Shown: positions 35,152 through 46,185 of the stretch, in pieces | Numbering within the stretch: position 1 is the stretch's first letter | Layout: each line of letters starts with the position of its first letter | DNA from: Dasypus novemcinctus | Taxonomy: Eukaryota; Chordata; Mammalia; Cingulata; Dasypodidae | Assembly (NCBI RefSeq): GCF_030445035.2 | Contig: NC_080677.1 | Span: 31,843,329 to 31,907,328 of the forward strand | Reading direction: 5' to 3' | Length of the DNA: 64,000 bases | Notes under the pieces: model-generated | Told to the model about the DNA's origin: nothing | Databases searched by the model: none | Seen by the model: only the letters and a program-made list of their open reading frames with translations | Translations under genes and position numbers: made by a program

Positions 35152-35282
35152 AACGTTTAGAAAATGGAAAGATGGGTGGATAGATGGATAGATAGATAGA
35201 AAAAATTATATGGAAAATGTGACAAAATGTTGAAACTTGGTGGATCTGGGTATGTGGATGGGGGTATATTGTTCTCTATATG
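35152..35282. repeat. Short GATA microsatellite and AT-rich DNA
   Basis: (gata/ggat)n at about 35172-35200: ggatagatggatagatagat. The rest is unassigned. Confidence 0.7.
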
Positions 35283-35494
35283 TTTTTTTTAATTTGGATT
35301 TATTATGGCCTTTTTAAAAAATTCATTCATTCATTCATTTCTCACCCTCTTCCACTCATTGTCTGACAGCACTCTGTGTGGGCCAGCTCTCTGCTCAGGC
35401 CAGCTTGCCTTCACCAGGAGGCCCTGGAAATCAAACCCTGGACCTCTCATATGGTAGGCAGGAGCCCAACTGCTTGAGCCACATCTTTTTCCCT
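35283..35494 (-). mobile_element. Truncated xenarthran SINE, minus strand
   Basis: The T-rich left end is followed by an (attc)5 tract, a body fragment with cactctgtgtgggccagctc, and the head at right (ttgagccacatctttttccc). TSD ctctatatg (35274-35282) versus ctttatatg (35495-35503), 8 of 9. Confidence 0.8.
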
Positions 35495-35503
35495 CTTTAT
35501 ATG

Positions 35504-36680
35504 GGTTTTGTATTATTTTTGTAAGTGTCCTGTAACTTTGAAATTAATTCAAAATAAAAAGTTTTAAAAATCACTTGAGCATTCCAATAAAATTAAACTT
35601 TATATTTAGAAGAAAATTGCTAATATGTGTGTGTATATGTGTGCATGTGCGTATAAAAAAGTAAAAGAAATAAGCCAGCATAGGGCATAAAGAAATAAGA
35701 AATCAGTTCAGTACATCAAAGAAGACTTTTTTTAGTATATCTCTAGAGAAAGTTAAATTGACTGTTAAAATACCTATAAAAATTTTAAAGACCTTCATGA
35801 ATTTTAATTTATCATGATGGTATTAAAAATATAGCCCTTTCTAACCATGGAGGCACTGAGAATTTTTTGACATGAAAGTTTTCCTAGTGTTAATTCGAAA
35901 CTTTAATTAATTATAACCTTTTAGACAGGGGCTGTTTAACTGCCAAAAAAAAAAAAAAAACAGTTATACAGAAACGATGAAAAAACAAGACTCATTGCAG
36001 ATTTTAGTGAAGTGGTGCATTGGTGAGCAGTGGTTCTGGAGTGACGAGTCAGCAATTCTGTGATTACAGGTGGAGAGAGCAATAAAATCTTGCTGAGTTT
36101 AGTTATTGAAATTACATGGTTTCATAAATAGTGTAATGTTGTTCTCAGCAGGTAAATGTTATATTTTAATGACATCCGTATTACAACACACACAAATTCT
36201 CAAGCTCAAGGTCAAGAGGGCCTCGAATACGAGCAGCTGGAGCCCAGGGCTAAGGCTGGTGATGAATAATTCAGGCCCTGAAGTGATGAGGGTGTGGAGG
36301 AAGAAACCGAGATGACAGTAACTTATTAATCAGGAAAAAATTTTTTCTTCTGGTAGGCCATTCAGAGGTACAGGAAATGTTTGCAGGTTTGAGAAGGTTA
36401 CAACTTGTAGATGGCCATGATTTCTGGTGAGGACTTTACACACGAAGGGAACAAACCAGTTGCAGAGATGAAGACCTTTGGTTTCCAGCCTTAACTATTT
36501 TAAAATACAGTCAACGTACTCATTAATTATTCTAGGACAGGTATAACCCTGTTCATTTCTGAAGTTAGAAGTATAGGTAACATTTTTGTACCTCTAAACT
36601 CCCTCCTGAACTCGTTAACTTAAAAAATAAAGTTTGAGGAGACTAACTTTGGGTGGTTAATAAATCAGTTTTGTTTCACT
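35504..36680. other. AT-rich unique DNA
   Basis: Contains a tg/ta microsatellite-like stretch near 35623-35655 and an A18 run near 35943-35960. No gene or repeat family recognised. Confidence 0.45.
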
Positions 36681-36695
36681 GAAAATCTATAATCT

Positions 36696-37109
36696 GGGAA
36701 GCGGACTTGGCCCAATGGATAGGGTGTCCGCCTACCACATGGGAGGTCCGCGGTTCAAACCCCAGGCCTCCTTGACCCATGTGGAGCTGGCCCACACGCA
36801 TCAGCACTGTGCGCAAGGAGTGCTGTGCCACACCGGGGTGTCCCCCACATAGGAGAGACCCACGTGCAAGGAGTGCACCCCATAAGGAGAGCCGCCCAGT
36901 GCAAAAGAAAGTGCAGCCTGCCCAAGAATGGCGCCGCACACATGGAGACCTGACACAAGATGACACAACAAAAAGAAACACAGATTCCCAGTGCCGCTTA
37001 TAAGGATAGAAGCAGTCACAGAAGAACACACAGCGAATGGACACAGAAAGCAGACAACTGGGGGGAGGGGGGATGGGAAGGGGAGAGGAAAAAAACTTAA
37101 AAAAAAAAA
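36696..37109 (+). mobile_element. Full-length DAS-type SINE
   Basis: Gggaagcggacttggcccaa head with a tggatagggtgtccgcc A-box side, B box ggttcaaaccccaggcc, full body and A-rich tail. A perfect 15-bp TSD, gaaaatctataatct, lies at 36681-36695 and 37110-37124. It shares the gataaggatagaagc 3' variant with the copy at 25704, suggesting a common subfamily. Confidence 0.95.
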
Positions 37110-37249
37110 GAAAATCTATAATCTTTCCAGCTGATTTCCTTAGAGCCTCTGAGAGGCTACTGCCAAGATTGGTGTGGATATTTTCACTTGTATTAAGTGG
37201 CACATAAATGTTCCTCTTTAACAATATCTCTTGTGTATGGATGGCAATA

Positions 37250-37456
37250 GATTACAAAGAACTTTCCCTTGCATCAAATTTTATTTAATCTTCACAGCAA
37301 ACTTCAGGGTACTATGAGGTAGATACTATCTCCATTTTACAGATGAGGAAACTGAGGCTCAGAAAAGCTGGTTCATTACCTAAGGTCAAAGTGGCAATTG
37401 CTGAAGTTAGAGAACAAATCTAGGTCTTCCGTCTCCAAATCTATTGCTTTCCCTAC
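37250..37456 (-). mobile_element. MIR SINE, antisense
   Basis: Clear antisense MIR: atttaatcttcacagc, actatgaggtagatac, ccattttacagatgagg, aaactgaggctcag. It ends at the LTR inserted at 37457. Confidence 0.85.
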
Positions 37457-37904
37457 TGTATTAGCCACCAAAGGGGTGCAGATGCTAAATACCAGAAATC
37501 TGCTGGGTTTTATAAAGGGTATTTATTTGGGGTAGGAGCTTACAGTTACCAGGCCATAAAGCTTAAGTTACTTCCCTCACCAAAGTCTATTGTCACGTGT
37601 TGGAGCAAGATGATGGATGACATCTGTGAGGGTTCAGGCTTTCTGGGTTCCTCTGCGCTCAGCTCTTTTGTTTCCTCTACAAGGTCTCTTTCCCCGGGGT
37701 TCCAGCTTAAGACTTCAGCATCAAATTCCAACATCAAAACTCCAACATCAGAAACCCTCAGCTCTGTTCTTTGCCATGCCTTTCATCTGTGAGTCCCCAC
37801 CCAACAAGCCCTAATCATAACTCAATCATGCCCACATACAGATCAGATTACAAACATAATCCAATATCTATTTTTGGAATTCATAACCATATCAAACAGC
37901 TACA
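37457..37904 (-). mobile_element. Solitary LTR, ERVL-like, perfect 5-bp TSD
   Basis: 448 bp, bounded by TG and CA, with an exact cctac duplication at 37452-37456 and 37905-37909. On the minus strand the 3' part carries ccccaaataaataccc (poly(A) signal) and ends in ggctaataca. No internal retroviral sequence flanks it, so it is a recombined solo LTR. A 5-bp duplication is typical of ERVL/MaLR elements. It is non-coding and not infectious. Confidence 0.9.
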
Positions 37905-37909
37905 CCTAC

Positions 37910-38394
37910 CATACCAAATTTCATGTTAGGGATCTTTGAATACCACATCATGATCAGCAGCCATCTTTAGGTCACAACCTAATAGTCAATCACTGCTAAT
38001 CCTTTTATGGGTTGTGTTTCTTTACCTGTGTGTACATTACAGAAGAAGGTGCTTTTGAGAACTGCTGCTCATTTGCTCTGGGGATCCAAAGACAAACAGT
38101 ATGGAAGACAGTAGCAGACCTGACTGATTGTTTGCCCAACAGTTAGCCCCCTGCCTTTCCTTACTAAGAGACCACCAATTTGGTCTGACTTTATCCCCAC
38201 TTCCTCTATGCAAGTCATGGGCAAAGCCTGATTAGACCAAGCCCCTCAGGGTAATACCATTCTCTTTCCAGTGACTGGTTTAGGAAGGGGCAGATGACAC
38301 AATCTGGCTAATGAAACTCAAGGGAACGTCTACAAGGGGTCTTCTAAGGAAGATTTCCTTACTTTTAAAAAGAGAAGCACAATAAGAAACACCC
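37910..38394. other. Unique non-coding DNA
   Basis: Nothing recognised. Confidence 0.4.
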
Positions 38395-38500
38395 CTTTTC
38401 TTTTTCTTTTATTTTTAGAGCATTTTCATTATTCCAATAATAATAATAAACAAACAAAACTCACCATCTCTCAATCTCACACACCTTTTCTTTTAATGAA
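38395..38500 (-). mobile_element. L1 3'-end fragment, antisense
   Basis: Tagagcattttcattattcc followed by aataataataa is the reverse complement of the segment at about 47650-47690, so both belong to the same L1-type 3' end. Confidence 0.55.
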
Positions 38501-39609
38501 TAGCATCATCTTGTGACCGTGAGGTGAGCCAGCCTGAGAATGACAGATGACAGGAAACCGGGTCCTTGATCCCGAGGTGATGGATTCACCAACCCTGGAG
38601 CCAATGTGCCTCAGGATTTCTTCTTATGTATGAAAATAAAGTACCTGAATTGGGGTTTTCTATTACTTGCAGCCAAATATCTCCTAATAGAAAATTTGTC
38701 CAGGTGGACAGGTTGGACACATTTCTCAATTCAAGGGTGTTTAAAATTACACTACAGTCTGCTGAATGTGTCTTAAATTGCCTAACCAATAAATGGTACT
38801 ATTATATTTGTGAGATGCTCCAACGTTCTTAAAAATATACATTATTTCCCATGTGAGAATCATTTTTTACCTGATCTGAAAGAATCTGAAGAACCCAATA
38901 TAAACCATCTCTGTATGTTAATAACATTGTGATTACAAATTTAGTGATCAGAATAATGAACTAGTTAGAAACCTATTAGTCGAAAACATTAGATAATATT
39001 CATGGTCTATTAATACACGTAGTCAGAAAATTATTATAATTCTAAATCTTACAATGGAGAAAATTCTTAAACTGACCAGCCAAACTGTATCATCCGATAT
39101 CATGACAAAGATATTTGTGGTAATTCATATAGGCCCCAAAATGATACCTAAAATGAGTTAGGCTCAAAAGCACAACCAGAATTTACAGTCACACTGAGGA
39201 AAAGCTCTACTATGTCTGCTTTGTGAGATATAGTAATATAAAAGAATACAATGTCAACCATATTTCATAGAAAGCATAACAAAGAGACAAAATAAAAATG
39301 GAATGTTTAGACATCCGAGATCCAGGTATCCTCATATATGTCATATTACTACCAATGAAGAACGCCTTGAATTGGGAACACTTGAGCGGACCATTTTACT
39401 ATCAACAAATCTCAGGAAATTCAACTAGTTTGAGAGAAAAGTTATTCTCCTTAGCTGCTGTGTGACCTCTATCAATAATCCTCAGGGCCTATTAGACATC
39501 TATTAGGCCTCCTAAAATAGGGACATCTTGATTTGGGACTCCCCAGTAACAGGGCCTGAGTCAACAATTAGGGTTCAGAGTAGTTTGCTTGTGGGGGAGA
39601 GGGAGTGCT
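38501..39609. other. AT-rich unique DNA
   Basis: No repeat family or gene recognised. Overlapping frames at 38586-38832 are antisense shadows of each other with no support. Confidence 0.45.
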
Positions 39610-39619
39610 ACCTTAGATT

Positions 39620-39996
39620 TTGTGGGGGTTTTTGTTTTTTTTTTATTCCCCCTCCACCCCAGTTTGTAGTTTGTAGTTGCTGCATGTTCTTCTTTGTCCA
39701 CTTCTGTTGTTGTCAGCGGCATGGGAATCTGTGTCTCTTTTTGTTGTGTCATCTTGCTGTGTCAGCTCTTCGTGTGTGTGGCACCATTCCTGGGCAGGCT
39801 GCACTTTCTTTCGCGCTGGGCGGCTCTCCTTATGGGGCGCACTCCTTGCGTGTGGGGCTCCCCTACGTGGGGACACCCCTGCGTGGCATGGCACCCCTTG
39901 CGTGCATCAGCACCGCGCGTGGGCCAGCTCCACAGGGATCAAGGAGGCCCGGGGTTTGAACCACGGATCTCCCATGGTTGGCCAAGTCCGCTTCCC
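39620..39996 (-). mobile_element. DAS-type SINE, minus strand
   Basis: The tail (T-rich) lies at the left and the head at the right (ggccaagtccgcttccc). The body is CpG-rich. A perfect 10-bp TSD, accttagatt, lies at 39610-39619 and 39997-40006. The A-box side is shortened: the tctcccatggttggccaag joint lacks the usual tggtagacggacgccc segment. Confidence 0.93.
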
Positions 39997-40006
39997 ACCT
40001 TAGATT

Positions 40007-40203
40007 ATTTTTAAGGTGATTTATAATTCTAAAAGAGTGAAATTCTATATTCTAAGTACATTTAATTTAACGATAACGCTGCCAAAGGCTATGAAACTTC
40101 ACTATTGCTCTTAGATCAGCTCTCAAAGAAATTACTCAGATTAACACATAATGCTTCATAACAGACTCTATTCCTAAATAAGAGTCATAAAAACAAAAAT
40201 CTT
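40007..40203. other. AT-rich unique DNA
   Basis: Nothing recognised. Confidence 0.4.
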
Positions 40204-40305
40204 GGGGAGTGGATGTAGCTCAAGTGGTTGAGCACCTGCTTCAACCACTGGTTAGAAACCAGTACAAGGTCCTGGATTCAATCCCCAGTACCTTCTAAAA
40301 ACAAC
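40204..40305 (+). mobile_element. Monomeric tRNA-Ala-like SINE with hairpin insertion
   Basis: Ggggagtggatgtagctcaa head and ggattcaatccccag B box, ending cttctaaaaac. Compared with the copy at 17847, about 20 extra bases sit in the anticodon-arm position, including CTGGTT-AGA-AACCAG (40248-40262). No clear TSD. Confidence 0.75.
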
Positions 40306-40923
40306 AACTACAACTTTTGAAGTCTTAGAGCAAAATACACATCATTTATCCTCTCTTCTCAGAGTTACTATTTAGACTTACAAACATATCACCATAAAAG
40401 GCCTTTACATCAATCATTTGTTTATTCTACTAATGAATAAACACTTACTAAGCACTTACGCTGTGAACAGGCACAGCATTTGATTCCCCAAGAAAGCCAA
40501 TGAAGAGATTATATCTGGTCAGTGATACTGATATCAGTGACAAGGACATGGCATATAAGAAAAAAATATTTTTTAGAGGGCAAAAACACTGTTTCCATTT
40601 ACCCTTCCACCAAGAACTCTTCTGAGTGCTTCCAAGGGTAGAAAGAGAAAGCTAACTAAACTGATCCGATGTTTTGTTTCCAAGAGTATGAAACAAAATC
40701 ATTTGTAAAAGCATAGCAATCTGAAGCAAGCTGATTTCTCCTCTAGGGAGGATTGCAAAGTCCTCTTTCTGAAAGGGTTTGCATATAATCCCATCAGCAA
40801 TAGGGCTATAAAAAAGACCTTGGAAAACACGCTCTCAGTGGAGGATGCTTTATAATAAACACAAGTGTGGGCACTCGTGGGCAAGAAATGCCTTCAGGTG
40901 TCCCTTCATTATTTTCAAGTTTG
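40306..40923. other. Unique DNA with a short MIR/L2-like piece
   Basis: Around 40425-40485, aataaacacttactaagcac recalls the antisense MIR/L2 end. The rest is unassigned. Confidence 0.4.
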
Positions 40924-40929
40924 CTCCTA

Positions 40930-41797
40930 GGGAAGCAGGTGTAGCTCAAGTGATAGGGCTTCCACCTACTATATGGGAGGACCCGGGTTCGGTCCCTGGA
41001 GCCTCCTGGTAAAAAAAAATGAAGAGAAAGGGTAACTGCGCAGCGAACCAGTGCTCACGTGGTGAGCTGAGTGCCCATGCGGTGAGCCAAGTGCCTACCC
41101 GGTGAGCCAGTACCCGTGCGAGTGAGTAATGCAGCAAGATGATGATGCATGGGAAACGGACTTTGGCCCAGTGGTTAGGGCGTCCGTCTACCATATGGGA
41201 GGTCCGCGGTTCAAACCCCGGGCCTCCTTGACCCGTGTGGAGCTGGCCATGCGCAGCGCTGATGCACGCAAGGAGTGCCGTGCCACGCAAGGGTGTCCCC
41301 CGTGTGGGGGAGCCCCACACGCAAGGAGTGCGCCAGTGAGGAAAGCCGCCCAGCGTGAAAAGAAAGAGCAGCCTGCCCAGGAATGGCGCCGCCCACACTT
41401 CCTGAGCCGCTGACGACAACAGAAGCGGACAAAGAAACAAGACGCAGCAAATAGACACCAAGAACAGACAACCAGGGGAGGGGGGGGAATTAAATAAAAA
41501 TAAAAAAATAAATCTTTAAAAAAAAAAAAAGATGATGATGCAACAAAAGAGAGATGAAGGGGAGAATAAAGGTGAAGCGCAGCAGAGACCAGGAACTGAG
41601 GTGACACAATTGACAGGGAAACTCTCTCCACATCAGATGTCCCCATGATCGAATCCCGGTGAGTCCTAGAGGAGAAAGACAAGAAGAGAAGACAAAAAGA
41701 GAAATTGATACCGAAGATCACACAGTGAATGGACACAGACAGCTAAAATAGCAAAAACAGCAGGGCAGGGGAGGGGGAGGGGAAGGGCAGAAAAATC
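40930..41797 (+). mobile_element. Two-headed SINE, split by a younger DAS SINE
   Basis: The outer element comprises 40930-41149 and 41543-41797. Its first head is ggaagcaggtgtagctcaag with B box gggttcggtccctgg. Its second, downstream of the insert, is ggaactgaggtgacacaatt with B box gatcgaatcccggtg. Internal (c/g)gtgagccaagtgcc-type repeats lie between. A 6-bp ctccta flanks it (40924-40929, 41798-41803), weak TSD evidence. The same two heads appear at 46306-46730. Confidence 0.85.
41150..41528 (+). mobile_element. DAS-type SINE, young deleted subtype, nested
   Basis: Inserted inside the two-headed SINE. Perfect 14-bp TSD aagatgatgatgca at 41136-41149 and 41529-41542. Same diagnostic features as 34764: the actttggcccag head, caagggtgtcccccg, gcgtgaaaagaaag and the cacacttcctgagcc deletion junction. 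Confidence 0.95.
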
Positions 41798-41818
41798 CTC
41801 CTAAATTGGGTAGAGGAG

Positions 41819-42229
41819 TGTTAAGGGTTGAATTGTGCTCCCCCCAAAATATATCGAAGTCCTTATCCCCAGTGCGTTGGAATTTGGAAATAAGGTGGTT
41901 GCCGAAGTAAGTAGTTAAATTAAGATGAATAGCATACTGGAGTAGCATGGTGTCTTTATCCAAAATGGAGAAGGCACAGAGACACAGCCACACAGGGGAG
42001 AAGGCCAGGTGAATACAGAGGCAGAGATTGCAATGGTGCATCTATAAAAGTCAAGGAGTGCCAAGGATGGCTGGCAAGCCCCTGAAGTTAGAAGTGAGAG
42101 GGAGCACAGCCCTGCTGACACCTTGATTTCAGCCTTCTAAACACCAGGACTGGGAGACAGCAAATTTCTGTGGTTTTAAGCCACCCAGTTTGTGGCACTT
42201 TGTTACAGCAGTCCTAGGAACATGATGCA
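41819..42229 (+). mobile_element. MLT1-type MaLR LTR
   Basis: Starts tgttaagggttgaattgtg and runs through decayed aggtggttgccgaag, acaccttgatttcagcc and ggttttaagccacccag to a tgttacagcagtcctagg end. About 410 bp, near full LTR length. It is a non-coding eutherian relic. The internal retroelement is absent. Confidence 0.85.
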
Positions 42230-42905
42230 GGAAGTCACAATCAAAGAGAGGGAGGGGGATTCTTTAAACATATATGTGCTTAATGGGTGAAATCTTAGAA
42301 TATCAAGGAGCTTGAGAAATAGGAGTTTTTCTAGAAGGTATCGAACCATGAGGTAGTTAGTGAGTGAAGAAATGTCATTGGAATTGGGGGGAAAAGATTG
42401 TGTAATAAGATCTCCATTTCTCTAGAGCAGAACTGGGGAATTGATTAAAGTAAAACTCATGAAAGATCTGCTTAACATAGGTGTAGCTATCAATGATCCA
42501 TCGGTAGCTGTATGAAACCAGCCACTGTCTTCTATAGTGAGATTTAAGAGGCAGTCTATCCCCAGTGATTCAGATCTAAAGGAAATTAAACTAGAAAAAC
42601 TTGGTAAGCATGAGAAAAATAGAGGCACTGACAATTCCAGCCTCTTTCTTAATTTTTCTAATTTAATATATTAAACATCCTATGCAATTTTTACTATAAT
42701 TATGGATATATCCTACATCAGATTGAAAGTTGAACTGAAAAAGATTCGTTGTCTTTGCTTTATGTAAGAGAGAGAGACAGAGACAGAGAGATCACTGGAA
42801 TAGAAGAGATTAAAAAGTATAAGCATTTACTTGAAAACTATTATGAATTAAAAGAATGCACAATTTTAAGCAAAAAAAAAAGTCAAACACTTAAAAGTGC
42901 ATGTA
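42230..42905. other. Unique DNA
   Basis: No repeat family recognised. It contains a short (agagag)n tract near 42768-42790. Confidence 0.4.
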
Positions 42906-42999
42906 GGGAAGTGGTTGTGGCTCAGGTGACTGAGCTCCCATCTATCACACAGGAGGTCTGTGGTTTGGTTCCTGGTGCCTCCTAAAGAAGACAGCAAGC
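42906..42999 (+). mobile_element. Monomeric xenarthran SINE head
   Basis: Gggaagtggttgtggctcag head with a ggtttggttcctgg B box and cctcctaaagaagacagc. It runs directly into the next SINE, so its tail is missing or displaced. Confidence 0.8.
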
Positions 43000-43371
43000 G
43001 GGAAACGGACTTTGGCCCAGTGGTTAGGGCGTCCGTCTACCATATGGGAGGTCCGTGGTTCAAACCCCGGGCCTCCTTGACCCGTGTGGAGCTGGCCCAT
43101 GCGCAGTGCTGATGCGCGCAAGGAGTGCCGTGCCACGCAAGGGTGTCCCCCGCGTGGGGGAGCCCCACGCGCAAGGAGTGCGCCCGTGAGGAAAGCCACC
43201 CAGCGTGAAAAGAAAGTGCAGCCTGCCCAGGAATGGCGCCGCCCACACTTCCCGTGCCGCTGACGACAACAGAAGCGGACAAAGAAACAAGATGCAGCAA
43301 ATAGACACAGAGAACAGACAACCGGGGGAGGGGGGGAATTAAAGAAAATAAATAAATCTTTAAAAAAAAAA
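43000..43371 (+). mobile_element. DAS-type SINE, young deleted subtype
   Basis: Gggaaacggactttggccca head, B box ggttcaaaccccgggcc, cacacttcccgtgccgctg deletion junction and A9 tail. Third copy with the shared deletion. No convincing TSD is visible. It abuts the preceding monomer. Confidence 0.93.
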
Positions 43372-43439
43372 TCAGTAATATATGAAAAATCTTAAAATCA
43401 ATCAGAGAATTAAAACACATCATATGCAAATAACTGTAA

Positions 43440-43925
43440 GAATAAAAAAGACTTATTGTCAGAAACAATGTAAATCATAAGATAGTGTGGCAAAATCTTA
43501 AAAGAATCAAAATTTTAAAAACCAGTCAACCTAGAATTCTATACCCTGCAAAAATATCTTTTGGGAGCAGAAGTGGCTCAAGCCATTGGACACCTCCCTC
43601 CCACCTGGGAGGTCCCAGCTTCAGTTCCCAGTGTTTCCTAAAAAGAAGATGAGCGTACAATGAACAGACACAGAGAGCAGACAGCAAGTGCATAACAAAG
43701 AGGTGGGAAGAAACAAATCTTTTTTTAAAATCTTTCAAAATGAAGACAAAAAAGGATTTTTCAGACACACAAAAGCTGGAAGATATAATCATCAGCAACT
43801 TGCACTACAAGTAATATTTTTAAAAGTCCTACAGGTAGAAGGAAAATGATAGAAATCTGTATATACACAAAGGAATGGGAAAAAAAAACAAATAATAGCT
43901 ATGCAGGTAAATATAAAACTGTTAT
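43440..43925 (+). mobile_element. HAL1/L1 fragment split by a SINE
   Basis: Sense HAL1-like sequence: ccagtcaacctagaattcta, ctgcaaaaatatctttt, then after the SINE aaaatgaagacaaaaaagg, cacaaaagctggaag, cagcaacttgcactacaag and gtagaaggaaaatgat. It is non-coding because of stops and divergence. Confidence 0.75.
43563..43727 (+). mobile_element. Monomeric xenarthran SINE inside HAL1
   Basis: Gggagcagaagtggctcaag head with a gcttcagttcccagtg B box, tttcctaaaaagaagatg, cagacacagagagcagac and a T-rich tail. It interrupts the HAL1 sequence at aaaatatctttt, which recurs as aaaatctttc after the insertion. Confidence 0.85.
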
Positions 43926-43932
43926 TAAGCAC

Positions 43933-44393
43933 TGTATTAGTCAGGGTTCTCTAGAGAAACAGAATCAAAAACAGATATCTGTCAATAGTATGTGATTTTA
44001 TAAGATTCTCTCACGTGACCACGGGTTTGCACAAGTCCAGGGTTCCACAGGCAGGTTGCAACCAGGGGCTCCAATGACAGTTCAGTGAAGGTTCCTGACG
44101 AGTTCTGGGAGACACTGGCTATCCAAAGACGAGCTGGGAAATTCTCTCTCAATGCTGGAATCATTTCCCCTGTTAAGGCATTCAACTGATTGGATAAATC
44201 ATCACCCATTGCTAATGGCAATCTCCCTGATGGATGTAACTGTAATCAGCTATCTATAATTTACCACTGCAGTAAAGTCAATGGTGACTAAAGTTCATAA
44301 ATGCCCTTGCATTTCAGTTAGTCTGGTGCTTGCTTGACCAAACAACAGGGCACAATTACCTGGCCAAGTTGACACAATAGCCTAACCATCACA
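43933..44393 (-). mobile_element. ERVL (MLT2-like) solo LTR
   Basis: 461 bp with TG/CA ends. The plus-strand start tgtattagtcagggttctc is the reverse complement of the ERVL LTR terminus, and the other end (cctaaccatcaca) matches its start. Approximate 5-bp TSD agcac (43928-43932) versus atcac (44394-44398). No internal retroviral genes. Confidence 0.85.
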
Positions 44394-44426
44394 ATCACCT
44401 TCTATGTTCCAGGGCTCAAAGGCCTT

Positions 44427-44512
44427 TTCTTCTCTCTTTTCCTCCACCTCCTCCTCTTCCTCCTCCTCCTTCTCCTTTTTCTTTCTCCTACTTCGCTTCT
44501 TCCTTCTTTTTC
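44427..44512. repeat. Polypyrimidine (TCC/CTT) tract
   Basis: About 85 bp of nearly pure C/T with (cctcct)n-like cores, a likely triplex-forming or simple-repeat tract. Confidence 0.8.
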
Positions 44513-45793
44513 AAGAATATAGGTTCTAGGAGAAATTACATGTACTCTTTTTTTGAACCCCTGGATCTTTGGATTCAAAGGACATATTACAAATAAAATT
44601 TTTCACAAATCATATACTCTTCTTGGCCTGAAGGGACTTACGGTCTAGAAATCAGTATTAAATATTCAATTTAGACTAACAGTTTGTTTTTCTTGAAGAT
44701 GCCTACTGCCAAATACTCCTAACTATATGACAAATATGAATGTTTAAAGTTGCTTACAGATAAAATCTCACAAATAAAATAGAAATTTTTCATTATCATA
44801 AACATTAGGGAAAGGAGTCCTGAAGCTGATTATACTAATAATTGTACTCAGGGGGAAGAAGAAGGGAGGTATGAGAGAGTGAAGGGAAGGAATGTTTTCA
44901 ATGTCAAGGCTTTTGTTATTTTTAAAAGTATAAGAATGGAGAGGTGGAAAGTCATAATTTTTATGAGTGATCGTGTGTGTGTGTCAGGGGATATGACAAG
45001 TGGGGTAGCCAGACTTTAAAGGTAAATCATCTGTCATCACCTGCTTCACAAAATACATCTAAAGATTTGTTTATACCAAATATGCTTTTTTATGAACAAC
45101 ATTATGATGATTATTAGAAATGTTCCATTTGAATGCTGGGGAATGTGTCATCTATAGATAGATGATTTTTAGCATGCTACTTGGTATATATTTGGATTAT
45201 GTAAGTACAAAAACCTATACTCTCAGTCTTTTTCCCTTGGACTTTCAACCTCCCTTTCCTCTTCATATTTTCCCCTCCCTTGCATCTGATGTGTCCATCA
45301 GTTCAAAAAGAAAGAACAAAATGCTTGAACCAAGAGCATTTTCTGTTCACTGTGGTTGTTCGACAACTCTTTATGCCTCAATTGACCACTGGAGACTGCT
45401 GTCATATATTTAAATTACCCTTGATATTAGTTGGGGATGGATTTATCATGAAACTTTATAATAGAAAAGACCACAAGGAATAGAATGCTTTTAAATGGCT
45501 TCTCTCCTACAGGCAAGTGATAACTTTATTTATTGGTGAGTCTCTATTGTTTTAGTATTACATTCAGATGTTTTTATTGTAAGAGGAAAATATTATGGAT
45601 GAACATAAAGTTTTAGTATTTGGGATAGTTGGATTGCATATCTGGTAGCTGGATTTTTTTCCTATCTTCAGTGCATTCTAAAATCACATGTATTTAATGC
45701 TTCTGATTCTCTCTGATTCCCAGGAAATCCAGACAGTATGAATTTGAAGGAACTGTTTTGTCCAATCTTCCCATCCATCCAGAACATAAATCT
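44513..45793. other. AT-rich unique DNA
   Basis: About 1.3 kb with short (gt)n near 44970 and a tagatagatga stretch near 45156. Nothing coding recognised. Confidence 0.45.
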
Positions 45794-45808
45794 CCTCTAT
45801 TTCATTCT

Positions 45809-46169
45809 CCCCTCACCCAAAGATGGCTCCCTCATCTATTTGATAGCTGTTTTTTGCTCGTTGTTTGTGTTCATTGCCTGTTTGTTTTTTCTTTAGGAGG
45901 CACTGGGAATCTAATCTTGGACTTCCGATGCGATGTGGGAAGCAGGCACACGACTGCTTGAGCCACAACCACTCCCTGCTTGCTTTGTTTTTGCTTATTG
46001 TCTGTTCCATTGTCTTGCTTGTTGTTTTTGCTCATTGTTTTTCTCGTTGTCTGCTTGTTGTTTTCACTCAATGTCCACTCATTGTCTTCTTTAGGAGTCA
46101 CGGAGAACCAAACCTGGGACCTCCCATGTGGGAGACAGGTGACCAACTGCTTGAGCCACATCCATTCCC
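45809..46169 (-). mobile_element. Dimeric xenarthran tRNA-derived SINE, minus strand
   Basis: Two heads on the minus strand, ending at right in ttgagccacatccattccc and internally at ttgagccacaaccactccc. The linker has tgctcattgtttttctcg-type repeats. TSD cctctatttcattct (45794-45808) versus cctctaatgcattct (46170-46184), 13 of 15 identical, encloses both monomers. Confidence 0.88.
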
Positions 46170-46185
46170 CCTCTAATGCATTCTT

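Noticed and set aside
37457-37904. Provirus with retroviral genes
   Set aside because: Both flanks are host sequence immediately outside the TSD, so only a solo LTR is present.
40930-41797. Simple tandem duplication explaining the SINE pair
   Set aside because: The DAS copy has its own perfect 14-bp TSD inside the older element, which shows insertion.
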